A DNA stretch of 54,939 nucleotides. Source: Aeromonas cavernicola. GTDB lineage: Bacteria; Pseudomonadota; Gammaproteobacteria; Enterobacterales; Aeromonadaceae. Location: NCBI RefSeq assembly GCF_002795305.1, contig NZ_PGGC01000037.1, positions 1-54,939 on the forward strand. The letters run 5' to 3'. The notes under the pieces were generated by a model. It was not told the origin of the DNA, did no database searches, and saw only the letters and a program-made list of their open reading frames with translations. The position numbers and the translations under genes were made by a program. Shown piece by piece: positions 28,706-37,345 of the stretch (positions are counted from its first letter, which is position 1; each line of letters opens with the position of its first letter).

Positions 28706-29293
28706 ATGACGTCGGTTCTCCTTTATCTGCACGGTTTCAACTCTTCACCGGGCTCCGCCAAGGCGCAGCAGATGGCGGCTTGGGTGGCGGCTAATCGGCC
28801 CGATATCGAGGCGATCATTCCCGCCCAGCCCAATACGCCAGCGGCGACCTGGGCGGCCATCGAGCAGACCATTGCCAATCTGCAAGAACGTTATAGCAGC
28901 GGGTTCAAACTCGGCGCTGTGGGCAGCTCCCTCGGCGGGTTTATGGCGACGAGGGTCAGTGAGCGGTACGGTTGTCGCGCTGTGTTGATCAATCCGGCAG
29001 TGCGTCCGCACGAGCTGCTCTGCGACTACCTTGGCCCCCAAACCAATCCCTACAGCGGCGAACAGTACGATCTGCTGCCTGAGCATATTGAGGAGCTAAC
29101 GATGCTGGCCGTGCCGGTGACGGCCCCCGAGCGGCTTTGGGTCTTACAGCAGCAAGGGGATGAGGTGCTCGACTATCGCAAGGCGCGCGATGAATACTGC
29201 TTCGCCCACCTCTCGCTGGAGTGCGGCGGCAACCACGCCTTTGTGGCGTTCGAGCGCTACCCCGCCCAGATCGTCCGGTTTCTCGGGTTATAG
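28706..29293 (+). CDS. yqiA: YqiA-family esterase
   Basis: A 195-residue alpha/beta-hydrolase of the UPF0227/YqiA family. It has YLHGFNSSPGSAK (7-19), the nucleophile Ser in GSSLGGF (about 71-77), the acid in QQGDEVLDY and the His in GGNHAF (about 174-179). E. coli YqiA has esterase activity on short acyl esters; the natural substrate is unknown. Follows cpdA by 12 bp and precedes parE, as in E. coli. Confidence 0.92.
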   Translation: MTSVLLYLHGFNSSPGSAKAQQMAAWVAANRPDIEAIIPAQPNTPAATWAAIEQTIANLQERYSSGFKLGAVGSSLGGFMATRVSERYGCRAVLINPAVRPHELLCDYLGPQTNPYSGEQYDLLPEHIEELTMLAVPVTAPERLWVLQQQGDEVLDYRKARDEYCFAHLSLECGGNHAFVAFERYPAQIVRFLGL

Positions 29294-29425
29294 TCAGGTT
29301 TGAGTCAATAAGGGTGGTCTCGCCCTGCTTGTTCTTCTCCAGATCAAGCTTTCGGTGCGGGGAGTTTGTTCTACCCCCGCCTAGCAGTTAAGATTCTCCC
29401 CAAACGTCAATTCGCAAGGCCCCCC

Positions 29426-31324
29426 ATGTCTACTCAATACAATGCGGATGCCATTGAGGTCCTCAATGGCCTTGAACCGGTGCGTCGTCGCCCCGGCATG
29501 TATACCGACACCACTCGGCCTAATCACCTCGGCCAGGAGGTCATCGATAACAGTGTCGATGAAGCGCTGGCGGGCCACGCTCGCACCTTGGACGTGATCC
29601 TCCATGAAGACCAGTCCCTCGAAGTGATCGATGACGGCCGCGGCATGCCGGTCGATATCCACCCAGAGGAAGGGGTGTGCGGGGTGGAACTGATCCTCTG
29701 CAAGTTGCACGCAGGCGGCAAATTCTCCAACAAGAACTACCAGTTCTCCGGCGGTCTGCACGGGGTGGGTATTTCGGTAGTAAACGCCCTCTCCGATCGG
29801 GTCGAGGTGACGGTGCGCCGGGACGGCCAGGTCTATGACATCGCCTTCGAGCGGGGCGACAAGGTGCAGGAGCTGACCATCACTGGCACTTGTGGCCGTC
29901 GCAACACCGGCACCCGGGTGCGCTTCTGGCCGCAGGCGAGCTACTTTGACTCGCCCCGCTTCTCGGTCACCAAGCTGGAGCACCTGCTCAAAGCCAAGGC
30001 GGTGCTCTGCCCCGGCCTCACCATCAAATTCCTCGACAAGAACACCGGCATCAAGCTGGAGTGGTGCTACGAAGACGGCCTCAAGGATTACCTGATCGAC
30101 GCCGTCAAGCAGTTCACCTGCCTGCCGGAGCAGCCCTTTATCGGCGCGTTTAGCACCGAACAGTCGGCGGTGGACTGGGCACTGTGTTGGCTGCCGGAAG
30201 GGGGCGAATGCCTCGCCGAATCCTATGTCAACCTCATCCCCACTGCCCAGGGCGGTACTCACGTCAACGGTCTGCGTCAGGGCCTGCTCGACGCCATGCG
30301 CGAGTTCTGCGAGTTCCGCAACCTGCTGCCGCGCGGGGTCAAGCTGACCCCAGAAGATATCTGGGATCGCTGCGCCTACATCCTCTCGGTCAAGATGCAA
30401 GACCCGCAGTTTGCTGGGCAGACCAAGGAGCGGCTCTCGTCGCGTCAGAGCTCGGCGTTTGTCTCCGGCGTAGTAAAAGATGCCTTCAGCCTTTACTTAA
30501 ACAGCAACACCGAACTGGCGGAGCAGCTAGCCGAGCTTTGTATTGCCAGCGCCCAGCGCCGGATGCGGGCCGCCAAAACGGTGGTGCGCAAGAAGATCAC
30601 CCAAGGCCCCGCCCTGCCCGGCAAGCTGACCGACTGTAACTGCGCCGACCCCATGCAGGGTGAACTGTTTCTGGTGGAGGGGGATTCTGCGGGCGGCAGC
30701 GCCAAGCAGGCGCGGGATCGCGAGTTTCAGGCCATCATGCCGCTGCGCGGCAAGATCCTGAACACCTGGGAAGTGGAAGCCGGTCAGGTGCTCGCCTCCC
30801 AGGAGGTGCACGATATCTCGGTGGCCATCGGGCTCGATCCCGATTCCGAGGATCTCAGCGGCCTGCGCTACGGCAAGGTGTGCATTCTCGCGGATGCGGA
30901 CTCAGACGGTCTGCACATCGCCACCCTGCTCTGTGCCCTGTTCGTGAGGCACTTCCGCACCCTGGTCAACAAGGGCCACGTCTATGTGGCCATGCCGCCG
31001 CTCTACCGGATCGATATTGGTAAAGAGGTCTACTACGCCCTCGATGAGGATGAGAAGAACGGCGTGCTGCAGCGGGTCGAGGCCGAGAAGAAGAAGGGCA
31101 AGGTGATGGTGACCCGATTCAAGGGCTTGGGTGAGATGAACCCGAAACAGCTGCGGGAAACCACCATGGACCCCAATACCCGCCGTTTGGTGCAGCTCAC
31201 CATGGGCGAGATGGAGGAGGGGGACGAGACCCTGCAACTGATGGACATGCTGCTGGCCAAGAAACGCTCTGGTGATCGCCGTGAGTGGCTGGAAGAGAAG
31301 GGCAACCTAGCCCAGGTGCTTTAA
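29426..31324 (+). CDS. parE: DNA topoisomerase IV subunit B
   Basis: A 632-residue ParE (E. coli 630), the ATPase subunit of topoisomerase IV that decatenates daughter chromosomes. The GHKL ATPase has DNSVDEALAG, DDGRGMPVD and GGLHGVGISVVNAL; the Toprim domain has VEGDSAGGSAKQARDR, LRGKILN and DADSDGLHI. The ATG at 29426 follows AAGG; the open frame from 29366 is dismissed. GC-rich, unlike the two genes that follow it before parC. Confidence 0.97.
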   Translation: MSTQYNADAIEVLNGLEPVRRRPGMYTDTTRPNHLGQEVIDNSVDEALAGHARTLDVILHEDQSLEVIDDGRGMPVDIHPEEGVCGVELILCKLHAGGKFSNKNYQFSGGLHGVGISVVNALSDRVEVTVRRDGQVYDIAFERGDKVQELTITGTCGRRNTGTRVRFWPQASYFDSPRFSVTKLEHLLKAKAVLCPGLTIKFLDKNTGIKLEWCYEDGLKDYLIDAVKQFTCLPEQPFIGAFSTEQSAVDWALCWLPEGGECLAESYVNLIPTAQGGTHVNGLRQGLLDAMREFCEFRNLLPRGVKLTPEDIWDRCAYILSVKMQDPQFAGQTKERLSSRQSSAFVSGVVKDAFSLYLNSNTELAEQLAELCIASAQRRMRAAKTVVRKKITQGPALPGKLTDCNCADPMQGELFLVEGDSAGGSAKQARDREFQAIMPLRGKILNTWEVEAGQVLASQEVHDISVAIGLDPDSEDLSGLRYGKVCILADADSDGLHIATLLCALFVRHFRTLVNKGHVYVAMPPLYRIDIGKEVYYALDEDEKNGVLQRVEAEKKKGKVMVTRFKGLGEMNPKQLRETTMDPNTRRLVQLTMGEMEEGDETLQLMDMLLAKKRSGDRREWLEEKGNLAQVL

Positions 31325-31359
31325 GATGTTAACTTTATTAATTAATGGGGGGAGATGAG

Positions 31360-32616
31360 ATGATTAAAAGTTTTCGCTTAAAAAACTTTACGCTGTTCCG
31401 CGAGGAGGAACTGCATCTTTCTCCCAATCTGAATGTCATCATCGGTGAAAATGGTTGTGGCAAGTCACATCTATTAAAGGCGCTTTATTCCTTAGTAGCA
31501 GTGAGTGCGGATCAGGGGCGAAAAATAACAGACCATAATCTTGCAGAAAAAATAAACATAATTGATGCAAAATTAAAATTTTTTCAAATCATGGAGTTTG
31601 AACAAATAGTTTCTTCGCTACCGATAGCAGACAGCCTCTCAACTAAGGAACACTTAGAACAGTCAAAAAATAATTATGGCCTTAGCCTTAAAAGGCAACG
31701 AGAAGATTTAATTAAAGAAATTGAAGGGTCAATAAATAAACCAACAAAAGCTTTTTTAGAAAAAGGCTGTGCCGAGAAGTTAAACAATGTGCTACGTCCA
31801 GAGAGGCTGGGAAATCTAACCTCACATCATGTGATTGGGGATGATGATCGGCGAGCCAAGTTGTTTATCAGCAATGATGATGAGCGCACCGATATTGGCA
31901 TCAGCTTCTCAGCCAACAGCCAATCGGGGGTTCAGGTCGAGTCGTTACCACAAAGCTGGATCCGAGAAAAACCAGTATTTTTCCCGACTCGTGAGCTATT
32001 GACGCTCTATCCCGGGTTTGTCTCTACCTATGACAACCACTATCTGGAATTTGAGGAAACCTACCGCGATACCTGCTTGCTATTGGGTTTGCCAGCTCTG
32101 AAAGGAGAGCGGGAAGTATATGCAAAGGAGCTGTTAAAGCCAATTGAAGAGGCGATGGGCGGGGAGGTTATTCTCGATAGCAACGGGCGTTTTTATCTGC
32201 AACAGGGTAAGAAGCGCATCGAGATGCCACTCGTAGCAGAAGGGTTGCGCAAATTTGCCATGTTGGCACGCCTTATCGCCAACGGCTCTCTGCTGGATAA
32301 GGGATATCTATTCTGGGATGAACCAGAGGCTAATCTCAACCCTAAACTAATTAAAACACTAGCTAAAGTCATATTGGACATGTGTAAGCAGGGAATTCAG
32401 GTTTTTATCGCGACTCACTCTCTATTTTTACTACGTGAGCTAGAAATTTTGCAAAAAGATGAGGAATACAGAACTTTATCGCCGCGTTACTTTGGTTTGA
32501 ATATTACCAGTGACGGAGTAAAGGTTGAGCAAGGAGATGAAATATACGATCTTAGCCAGATTGTTGTATTGGATGAGTCGATATTGCAAGCGGATCGTTA
32601 TCTGGAAATGGATTAG
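31360..32616 (+). CDS. AAA-family (ABC-type/OLD-like) ATPase, cassette gene 1
   Basis: A 418-residue P-loop ATPase of the AAA_15/AAA_21-type RecF/SMC-like class. It starts with IKSFRLKNFTLFREEELHLSPNLNVIIGENGCGKS, giving Walker A GENGCGKS at 29-36. A helical insertion follows (about 55-150). Walker B is GYLFWDEPEANLNP with Asp320-Glu321, and the switch His353 is in FIATHS. There is no Toprim domain, unlike full OLD nucleases, so any effector must be another protein; the next gene, 6 bp downstream, is the obvious partner. ATG 31360 is chosen because a GGGGGGAG run precedes it; ATG 31345 is in frame. Markedly AT-rich compared with parE and parC. No single named family is recognised. Confidence 0.85.
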   Translation: MIKSFRLKNFTLFREEELHLSPNLNVIIGENGCGKSHLLKALYSLVAVSADQGRKITDHNLAEKINIIDAKLKFFQIMEFEQIVSSLPIADSLSTKEHLEQSKNNYGLSLKRQREDLIKEIEGSINKPTKAFLEKGCAEKLNNVLRPERLGNLTSHHVIGDDDRRAKLFISNDDERTDIGISFSANSQSGVQVESLPQSWIREKPVFFPTRELLTLYPGFVSTYDNHYLEFEETYRDTCLLLGLPALKGEREVYAKELLKPIEEAMGGEVILDSNGRFYLQQGKKRIEMPLVAEGLRKFAMLARLIANGSLLDKGYLFWDEPEANLNPKLIKTLAKVILDMCKQGIQVFIATHSLFLLRELEILQKDEEYRTLSPRYFGLNITSDGVKVEQGDEIYDLSQIVVLDESILQADRYLEMD

Positions 32617-32622
32617 ACTCTG

Positions 32623-33177
32623 ATGGCAGATTTTAAAGAACGAAACTTAACGTTTTATTTTCCAGATGAAGCAAGCGTCGAAAAATTTGACGGCTGGGTA
32701 TTTGTTAAAAATTTTCAGAATCAACATCAGGGCACTAAGGCGGTTGATCTTATTGCTTTACATCCTGAGCATGAGAGTTGCTGGCTGATAGAGGCGACTG
32801 ATTACCGTATTTTTGCCAATCAGCGCGCCATCGACAAAGTCAATAAACCGAGTGTCTTGGTCGATGAGTTCGAAAAGAAGATAAAAGATTCACTGGTATT
32901 ACTCGATGCTGCAAAAGTGAACGCGCCACAAGCGCAGCAGTTATTTGCACAAGATGTTTTGGCGAAGGCACAAAAAAGAGCTGTGTTTCATATCGAGCCT
33001 CATATTAAAACGCCTAACCTTTGCCCTGCGCCAGAACATCTGGCAGACATAAAAAGTGCATTAAAGCAAAGGCTTAGAGATATTGATCGCAATCCTATCG
33101 TTATGTCGATGGCTCGCCCGAGCAAACAAGTCTTCTGGTTGGTTACATCGGATGAGCCCATAGAGGGGGCGCAATGA
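32623..33177 (+). CDS. Small protein paired with the ATPase, cassette gene 2
   Basis: A 184-residue soluble protein, not recognised as a named family. Predicted alpha/beta character with a region resembling a degenerate PD-(D/E)XK core: Asp42 in AVDLIALH, then Glu57 in WLIEATDYR, where the usual Lys of ExK is Thr59. This resemblance is weak and by eye only. The C-terminal half is helical and basic, ending in a strand-rich [15 protein letters not shown]. It starts 6 bp after the ATPase stop, and its own TGA overlaps the parC start (ATGA), so all are probably translated from one mRNA. Base composition is AT-rich like the ATPase gene. Alternative: a non-catalytic partner or inhibitor of the ATPase. 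Confidence 0.75.
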   Translation: MADFKERNLTFYFPDEASVEKFDGWVFVKNFQNQHQGTKAVDLIALHPEHESCWLIEATDYRIFANQRAIDKVNKPSVLVDEFEKKIKDSLVLLDAAKVNAPQAQQLFAQDVLAKAQKRAVFHIEPHIKTPNLCPAPEHLADIKSALKQRLRDIDRNPIVMSMARPSKQVFWLVTSDEPIEGAQ

Positions 33178-35468
33178 TGAATGAACAATTAATGAGTCTG
33201 GACGGGGTAGAGCGCCAGCCAATGCGCACCTTTACCGAACAGGCTTACTTGAACTACTCCATGTACGTCATCATGGATCGGGCCTTGCCGCATATTGGCG
33301 ATGGCCTCAAACCGGTGCAGCGGCGCATCATCTACGCCATGAGCGAGCTGGGGCTGTCTGCGCTGTCCAAGCACAAGAAGTCCGCCCGTACCGTGGGTGA
33401 CGTGCTGGGTAAGTACCACCCCCACGGCGACAGCGCCTGTTATGAAGCCATGGTGCTGATGGCCCAGCCCTTCTCCTACCGCTACCCGCTGGTGGATGGT
33501 CAGGGTAACTGGGGTGCGCCGGATGATCCCAAATCCTTCGCCGCCATGCGTTATACCGAGGCGCGCCTGTCGCGCTTCTCCGAGCTGCTGCTCTCCGAAC
33601 TGGGGCAAGGCACGGTGGAGTGGACGCCGAACTTTGACGGCACCATGAAAGAGCCGGTGGTGCTGCCCGCCCGCCTGCCCCATATCCTGCTCAACGGTAT
33701 TACCGGCATCGCGGTGGGCATGGCAACCGACATCCCGCCTCACAACGCGCGGGAAGTGGCCTACGCCTGTGCCGAGCTGCTCGACAACCCCAATGCGGGG
33801 CTTGATGTGTTGATGCAGCACATTCAGGGGCCGGACTACCCGACCAACGCCGAGATCATCACCCCGCGCGACGATATCCGCAAAATCTACGAGACCGGCA
33901 AGGGCTCCATTAAACAGCGGGCGGTCTGGAGCGAGGAGGATGGCGACATCGTCATCACCGCGCTGCCCCATCAGGCCTCCGGCGCCAAGATCATGGAGCA
34001 GATCGCCGCCCAGATGGTGGCCAAAAAGCTGCCGATGGTCAGTGATCTGCGCGATGAATCGGACCACGAAAACCCGACTCGGCTGGTGATCATCCCCCGC
34101 TCCAACCGAGTGGATGTGGAGGGGCTGATGGCCCACCTGTTCGCCACCACGGATCTGGAGAAGAACTATCGGGTCAACCTCAACATCCTCGGCCTCGACA
34201 ACCGGCCGCAGGTGAAGACCCTTAAGATGATCCTCTCCGAGTGGATCATCTTCCGTCGCGAGACAGTGCGGCGCCGTCTGCAGTATCGCCTTGATAAGGT
34301 GCTAGCTCGCCTGCACATCCTCGAAGGCTTGCTGGTGGCCTACCTCAACATCGACGAGGTGATCGAGATCATCCGCACCGAGGATGAGCCGGGCAAGGTG
34401 ATGGTGGCGCGTTTCAATATCAGCGAAACCCAAGCCGAAGCGATTTTGGAGCTGAAACTGCGCCATCTGGCCAAGCTTGAAGAGTTCAAGCTGCGTGCCG
34501 AACAAAGCGAATTGGCCGAAGAGCGCGACAAGTTGGAGCTGATTTTGGGCTCCGAGCGTCGCCTCAACACCCTGCTTAAAAAAGAGCTGCTGGCCGATGC
34601 CGAGAAGTACGGCGGCGATCGCCGCACCCCGCTGGTGGAGCGGGCCACCGCCGTGGCGCTGACCGAGAAAGAGCTGGTGCCCAGCGAACCTGTTACCGTG
34701 ATCTTGTCTGGCGCGGGCTGGGTGCGCGCCGCCAAGGGCCACGACGTGGATGTGGCGGGCCTCTCCTACAAGGCCGGGGATAACTATCTGGCTCACGCCT
34801 GCGGCCGCAGCAACCAGCAGGCGGTGTTCCTCTCCACGTTGGGGAGAACCTATGCCCTCGAATCCCACACCCTGCCATCTGCCCGCAGTCAGGGCGAGCC
34901 GCTCACTGGCCGCTTTGCGCTGGGGGCAGGGGAAGAGGTGCGCCATCTGGTGATGGGGAGCGAAGGCGAGCCGTATCTGATCTGCTCGGATGCCGGTTAC
35001 GGCTTTGTCTGCACCTATGACGATCTGATCGGCAAGAACAAGAATGGCAAGGCGCTGCTCACCGTGCCGGAAGGGGGACAGGTGATGGCGCCCCAGAAGA
35101 TCGGCTCGCCAGAGACCGATCTCTGCATGGCCATCTCCAACGAAGGGCGCATGCTGTTGTTCCCGCTGAGCACCCTGCCGGTACTCGGCAAGGGCAAGGG
35201 CAACAAGCTGATCAGCATACCGTCGGCTCGCGTGAAGGCGCGGGAAGAGTTTATGGTGATGGTGGCCATCATTCCCCAAGGGCGGTCAGTCACGCTGTTC
35301 TCTGGTAAGCGCAAGCATATGCTGAAACCCGCTGATCTGGACTTCTACCGTGGCGAGCGTGGCCGCCGTGGCGCCAAGCTGCCCCGTGGTTTGCAGCGGG
35401 TCGATCGTATCGAGATTGAACCCGCCGCCGGTGCTGAGCTGGTAGCCGAGGGAAATCAGGAAGGGTAA
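33174..35468 (+). CDS. parC: DNA topoisomerase IV subunit A
   Basis: ParC, the DNA breakage-reunion subunit of topoisomerase IV, about 760 residues (E. coli 752). [20 protein letters not shown] opens the conserved region, the catalytic Tyr is in AAMRYTEAR, and the C-terminal beta-pinwheel region contains GRTYAL and repeated strands. At the quinolone-determining site [12 protein letters not shown], the residues equal to E. coli Ser80 and Glu84 are wild type. The ATG at 33174 overlaps the stop of the preceding small gene; ATG 33177 and ATG 33192 are alternatives. Separated from parE by the two-gene AT-rich cassette. Confidence 0.96.
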   Translation: MMNEQLMSLDGVERQPMRTFTEQAYLNYSMYVIMDRALPHIGDGLKPVQRRIIYAMSELGLSALSKHKKSARTVGDVLGKYHPHGDSACYEAMVLMAQPFSYRYPLVDGQGNWGAPDDPKSFAAMRYTEARLSRFSELLLSELGQGTVEWTPNFDGTMKEPVVLPARLPHILLNGITGIAVGMATDIPPHNAREVAYACAELLDNPNAGLDVLMQHIQGPDYPTNAEIITPRDDIRKIYETGKGSIKQRAVWSEEDGDIVITALPHQASGAKIMEQIAAQMVAKKLPMVSDLRDESDHENPTRLVIIPRSNRVDVEGLMAHLFATTDLEKNYRVNLNILGLDNRPQVKTLKMILSEWIIFRRETVRRRLQYRLDKVLARLHILEGLLVAYLNIDEVIEIIRTEDEPGKVMVARFNISETQAEAILELKLRHLAKLEEFKLRAEQSELAEERDKLELILGSERRLNTLLKKELLADAEKYGGDRRTPLVERATAVALTEKELVPSEPVTVILSGAGWVRAAKGHDVDVAGLSYKAGDNYLAHACGRSNQQAVFLSTLGRTYALESHTLPSARSQGEPLTGRFALGAGEEVRHLVMGSEGEPYLICSDAGYGFVCTYDDLIGKNKNGKALLTVPEGGQVMAPQKIGSPETDLCMAISNEGRMLLFPLSTLPVLGKGKGNKLISIPSARVKAREEFMVMVAIIPQGRSVTLFSGKRKHMLKPADLDFYRGERGRRGAKLPRGLQRVDRIEIEPAAGAELVAEGNQEG

Positions 35469-35477
35469 TTAATATAG

Positions 35478-35502
35478 AAGGGCGCGAAAGCGCCCTTTCT
35501 AT
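35478..35502 (+). terminator. Terminator after parC
   Basis: Stem aagggcgc / gcgcccttt with loop gaaa, followed by ctattt, 10 bp past the parC stop. Compact and typical; it also faces the convergent SH3 gene. Confidence 0.85.
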
Positions 35503-35512
35503 TTAGATTGAA

Positions 35513-35907
35513 TTATTTCACGGGAGATGAAGAGATATATTTTTTGCTGACCCATCCATATACACCATTATTGCTAATATATACCCAGTTATTTTCTTGA
35601 TGGTGCAATAAAACAAAGTCCCCTTTTTTAAGAGATGTGTTTATATTAGCTCTGATAGTGGGTGATGTACGGACGTTCAATTTTTTAGGAATGACGTACC
35701 TTATCAATACGTTTATGGATACAGGCGCAGGTTTTTTGTTTGCAATCTGCTCTTGTATCGGAGATGGATAGCTATAGGTGTTTTTATGGCAAGTTTTGCT
35801 CCATGAGATACATGAATTTCCACATAGCTGCCCCTTTTTACAGTTTTTTGCGTAGGCAGGGAAGATGAGTAGAACGATACTTGATAAAAATATAATTGTT
35901 TTTTCAT
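35513..35907 (-). pseudogene. Secreted bacterial SH3-domain protein, frameshifted in a homopolymer near the start
   Basis: Read on the minus strand from the ATG at 35907, the frame gives MKKQLYF... and stops at 35713, with no recognisable signal peptide. The frame one base over gives a clean secreted protein: a hydrophobic signal IIFLSSIVLLIFPAYA, a Cys-rich segment with NCKKGQLCGNSCIS..SKTC, a linker, then an SH3b domain LNVRTSPTIRANINTSLKKGD ... NNWVYISNNGVYGWV ending at 35513. That frame has no ATG, GTG or TTG start. Adding a single A to the six-A run right after the start codon (plus-strand T-run 35899-35904) restores MKKTIIFL. So the gene is broken by one base, or it is phase variable, or the assembly is wrong. 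Very AT-rich, likely acquired. SH3b domains usually bind peptidoglycan. Confidence 0.75.
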
Positions 35908-36128
35908 GAATAATAAAAAATGCCTAAGCTAGATTTATGTATTTGATATGCCTTGGTAATATTATCATAGTTAAATGATGAGATTCTATGACTTAAATAA
36001 TTTATCCTACAGGTGTTAATGATAAGTATTTCCGGCTACGTTTGAGGTAATAAAATGATCTTTATCACACATCGCAACTGATAAGTGTGTTATTTTTGTG
36101 GTTTGTAATTAAATCGAGTAAGTACAAG

Positions 36129-36812
36129 ATGAGAAAATGTTTACTTGTTATCATGTTAATATCTTTTATTAGTGGTTGTGCTGTATCTTATGATCCAAGT
36201 ACGTCATCAAAAGCCACACAGGTGGATTTTCCTCCGCTTGGTCAGGTTAGTACGGTATATGTAGGTGACAGTATGATGTCAAAAGGAATTCTTGTTGAGG
36301 GTGAAGCCGTTGTGCTTAAAAACTCTATAGATGGTGTAGCCTATGACATACCAAGTGGAACTTACGACAAGCTAGGGTCTAACAATACTGCTGATGTATT
36401 TAAAACAGCGACAAGAGAAGGGCAAATTGTTATACAAAATCCTTTCGCCGATCCGTACCAAGCACTTGGAGTGAAGAAAAACAATCCAAATGAATTATGT
36501 GTTGTTACGGTTTTTGGTATGTATTCTTGCTATGCTGCAAATTTTGAAATAAAGAAAGTCTCTTCTTTTAATTCAGCATCATTTCAGCAAACTTTGATTT
36601 ATAGTGGCAAAGTTGGAAATAAAATAAATATCGGCTATCGTGAGACCAGCCATGACATGGCTCGCCCTGCATTTAATAATGATGTTGAATATGACTTAGG
36701 TGAATCACAAGAAATTGGCTATAAAGGTGCTGTTGTTGAAGTCATTTCTGCTGATAATCAAAAAATAACATATCGAGTAGTAAAATCATTTAGATATCAA
36801 TTTAGTCGCTGA
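36129..36812 (+). CDS. Orphan lipoprotein of unknown function
   Basis: A 227-residue predicted lipoprotein: basic MRK, hydrophobic core, and lipobox FISGC, with lipidated Cys at 17. The mature part has no family I recognise; it carries two Cys (in ELCVVT and YSCYAA) and alternating strand-like segments. The frame is open from 36087, but the ATG at 36129 gives the signal peptide. The Shine-Dalgarno is weak. Strongly AT-rich, unlike neighbours, so probably acquired together with the divergent SH3 gene. Function unknown. Confidence 0.7.
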   Translation: MRKCLLVIMLISFISGCAVSYDPSTSSKATQVDFPPLGQVSTVYVGDSMMSKGILVEGEAVVLKNSIDGVAYDIPSGTYDKLGSNNTADVFKTATREGQIVIQNPFADPYQALGVKKNNPNELCVVTVFGMYSCYAANFEIKKVSSFNSASFQQTLIYSGKVGNKINIGYRETSHDMARPAFNNDVEYDLGESQEIGYKGAVVEVISADNQKITYRVVKSFRYQFSR

Positions 36813-36822
36813 TTTTTTTGCG

Positions 36823-36970
36823 CCCCCTCATCCCCGACCCTTCTCCCACAAGGGGAGAAGGGAGCCCGGATCGCAGCCATTCATAGCAACCGTGGTATGG
36901 TCGTGACCACCACGGCCCGAGGTTGGCAGGCACTTTTCCCCTCTCCCTTTGGGAGAGGGCTAGGGTGAAG
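36823..36970. repeat. Pair of inverted REP-like palindromes
   Basis: Two units of the type ccctc(a/t)ccc...ctctccc occur in opposite orientation. The first has stem cccttctccc / gggagaaggg (36838-36847 and 36853-36862). The second has stem ccctctccc / gggagaggg (36939-36947 and 36951-36959) followed by ctagggtgaaggg. The arrangement is that of a REPIN-like doublet, common between genes in gammaproteobacteria. Confidence 0.7.
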
Positions 36971-36980
36971 GGAGGTAACC

Positions 36981-37065
36981 GTAGGGTGCAATGAACAAGG
37001 TGAATTGCACCGTGATTGACCCCGCGAGGTTGCCGGTGCAATGCGCTTCGCTTATTGCACCCTAC
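36981..37065. repeat. Long imperfect palindrome with gtagggtgcaat ends
   Basis: Outer arms gtagggtgcaat (36981-36992) and attgcaccctac (37054-37065) enclose inner arms attgcaccg (37004-37012) and cggtgcaat (37034-37042). The 85-bp element could fold into a two-level cruciform. It resembles dispersed MITE-like repeats rather than a terminator. Confidence 0.65.
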
Positions 37066-37297
37066 GTCCTTTCTCTTTTGCCTGCTCGCGACCGATGATG
37101 CTTCGCTAATCGACCCTACTCGCTCCTGTTTGATTTAACGCTCTGCAACTTGTCGATGGCTTGCCAGCCTATCGTCTGATTGTTATTGCTAACGTTTAAA
37201 TCATCTTGCTTAATAACTGATGGGATGGCGAGTGATTCCATTTGTAAATAATAGGGTTGCTATTCTTTATTGTGATATTGCCCAATTTAACACATAA
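37066..37297. other. AT-rich spacer before the ushA terminator
   Basis: About 230 bp with no gene and no clear signal between the palindromic repeats and the terminator of the nucleotidase gene. Confidence 0.3.
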
Positions 37298-37330
37298 AAA
37301 TAAGGCTGAGAGGAGCGCTCAGCCTTATTT
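37298..37330 (-). terminator. Terminator after the nucleotidase gene
   Basis: Stem aaataaggctgag / ctcagccttattt around a 7-nt loop, 16 bp beyond the stop. On the minus strand a T-run follows. Confidence 0.85.
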
Positions 37331-37345
37331 CACTCAGGTGGTAAT

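Noticed and set aside
33414-33460. Quinolone-resistance change in ParC
   Set aside because: The residues equal to E. coli Ser80 and Glu84 are wild type in [12 protein letters not shown].
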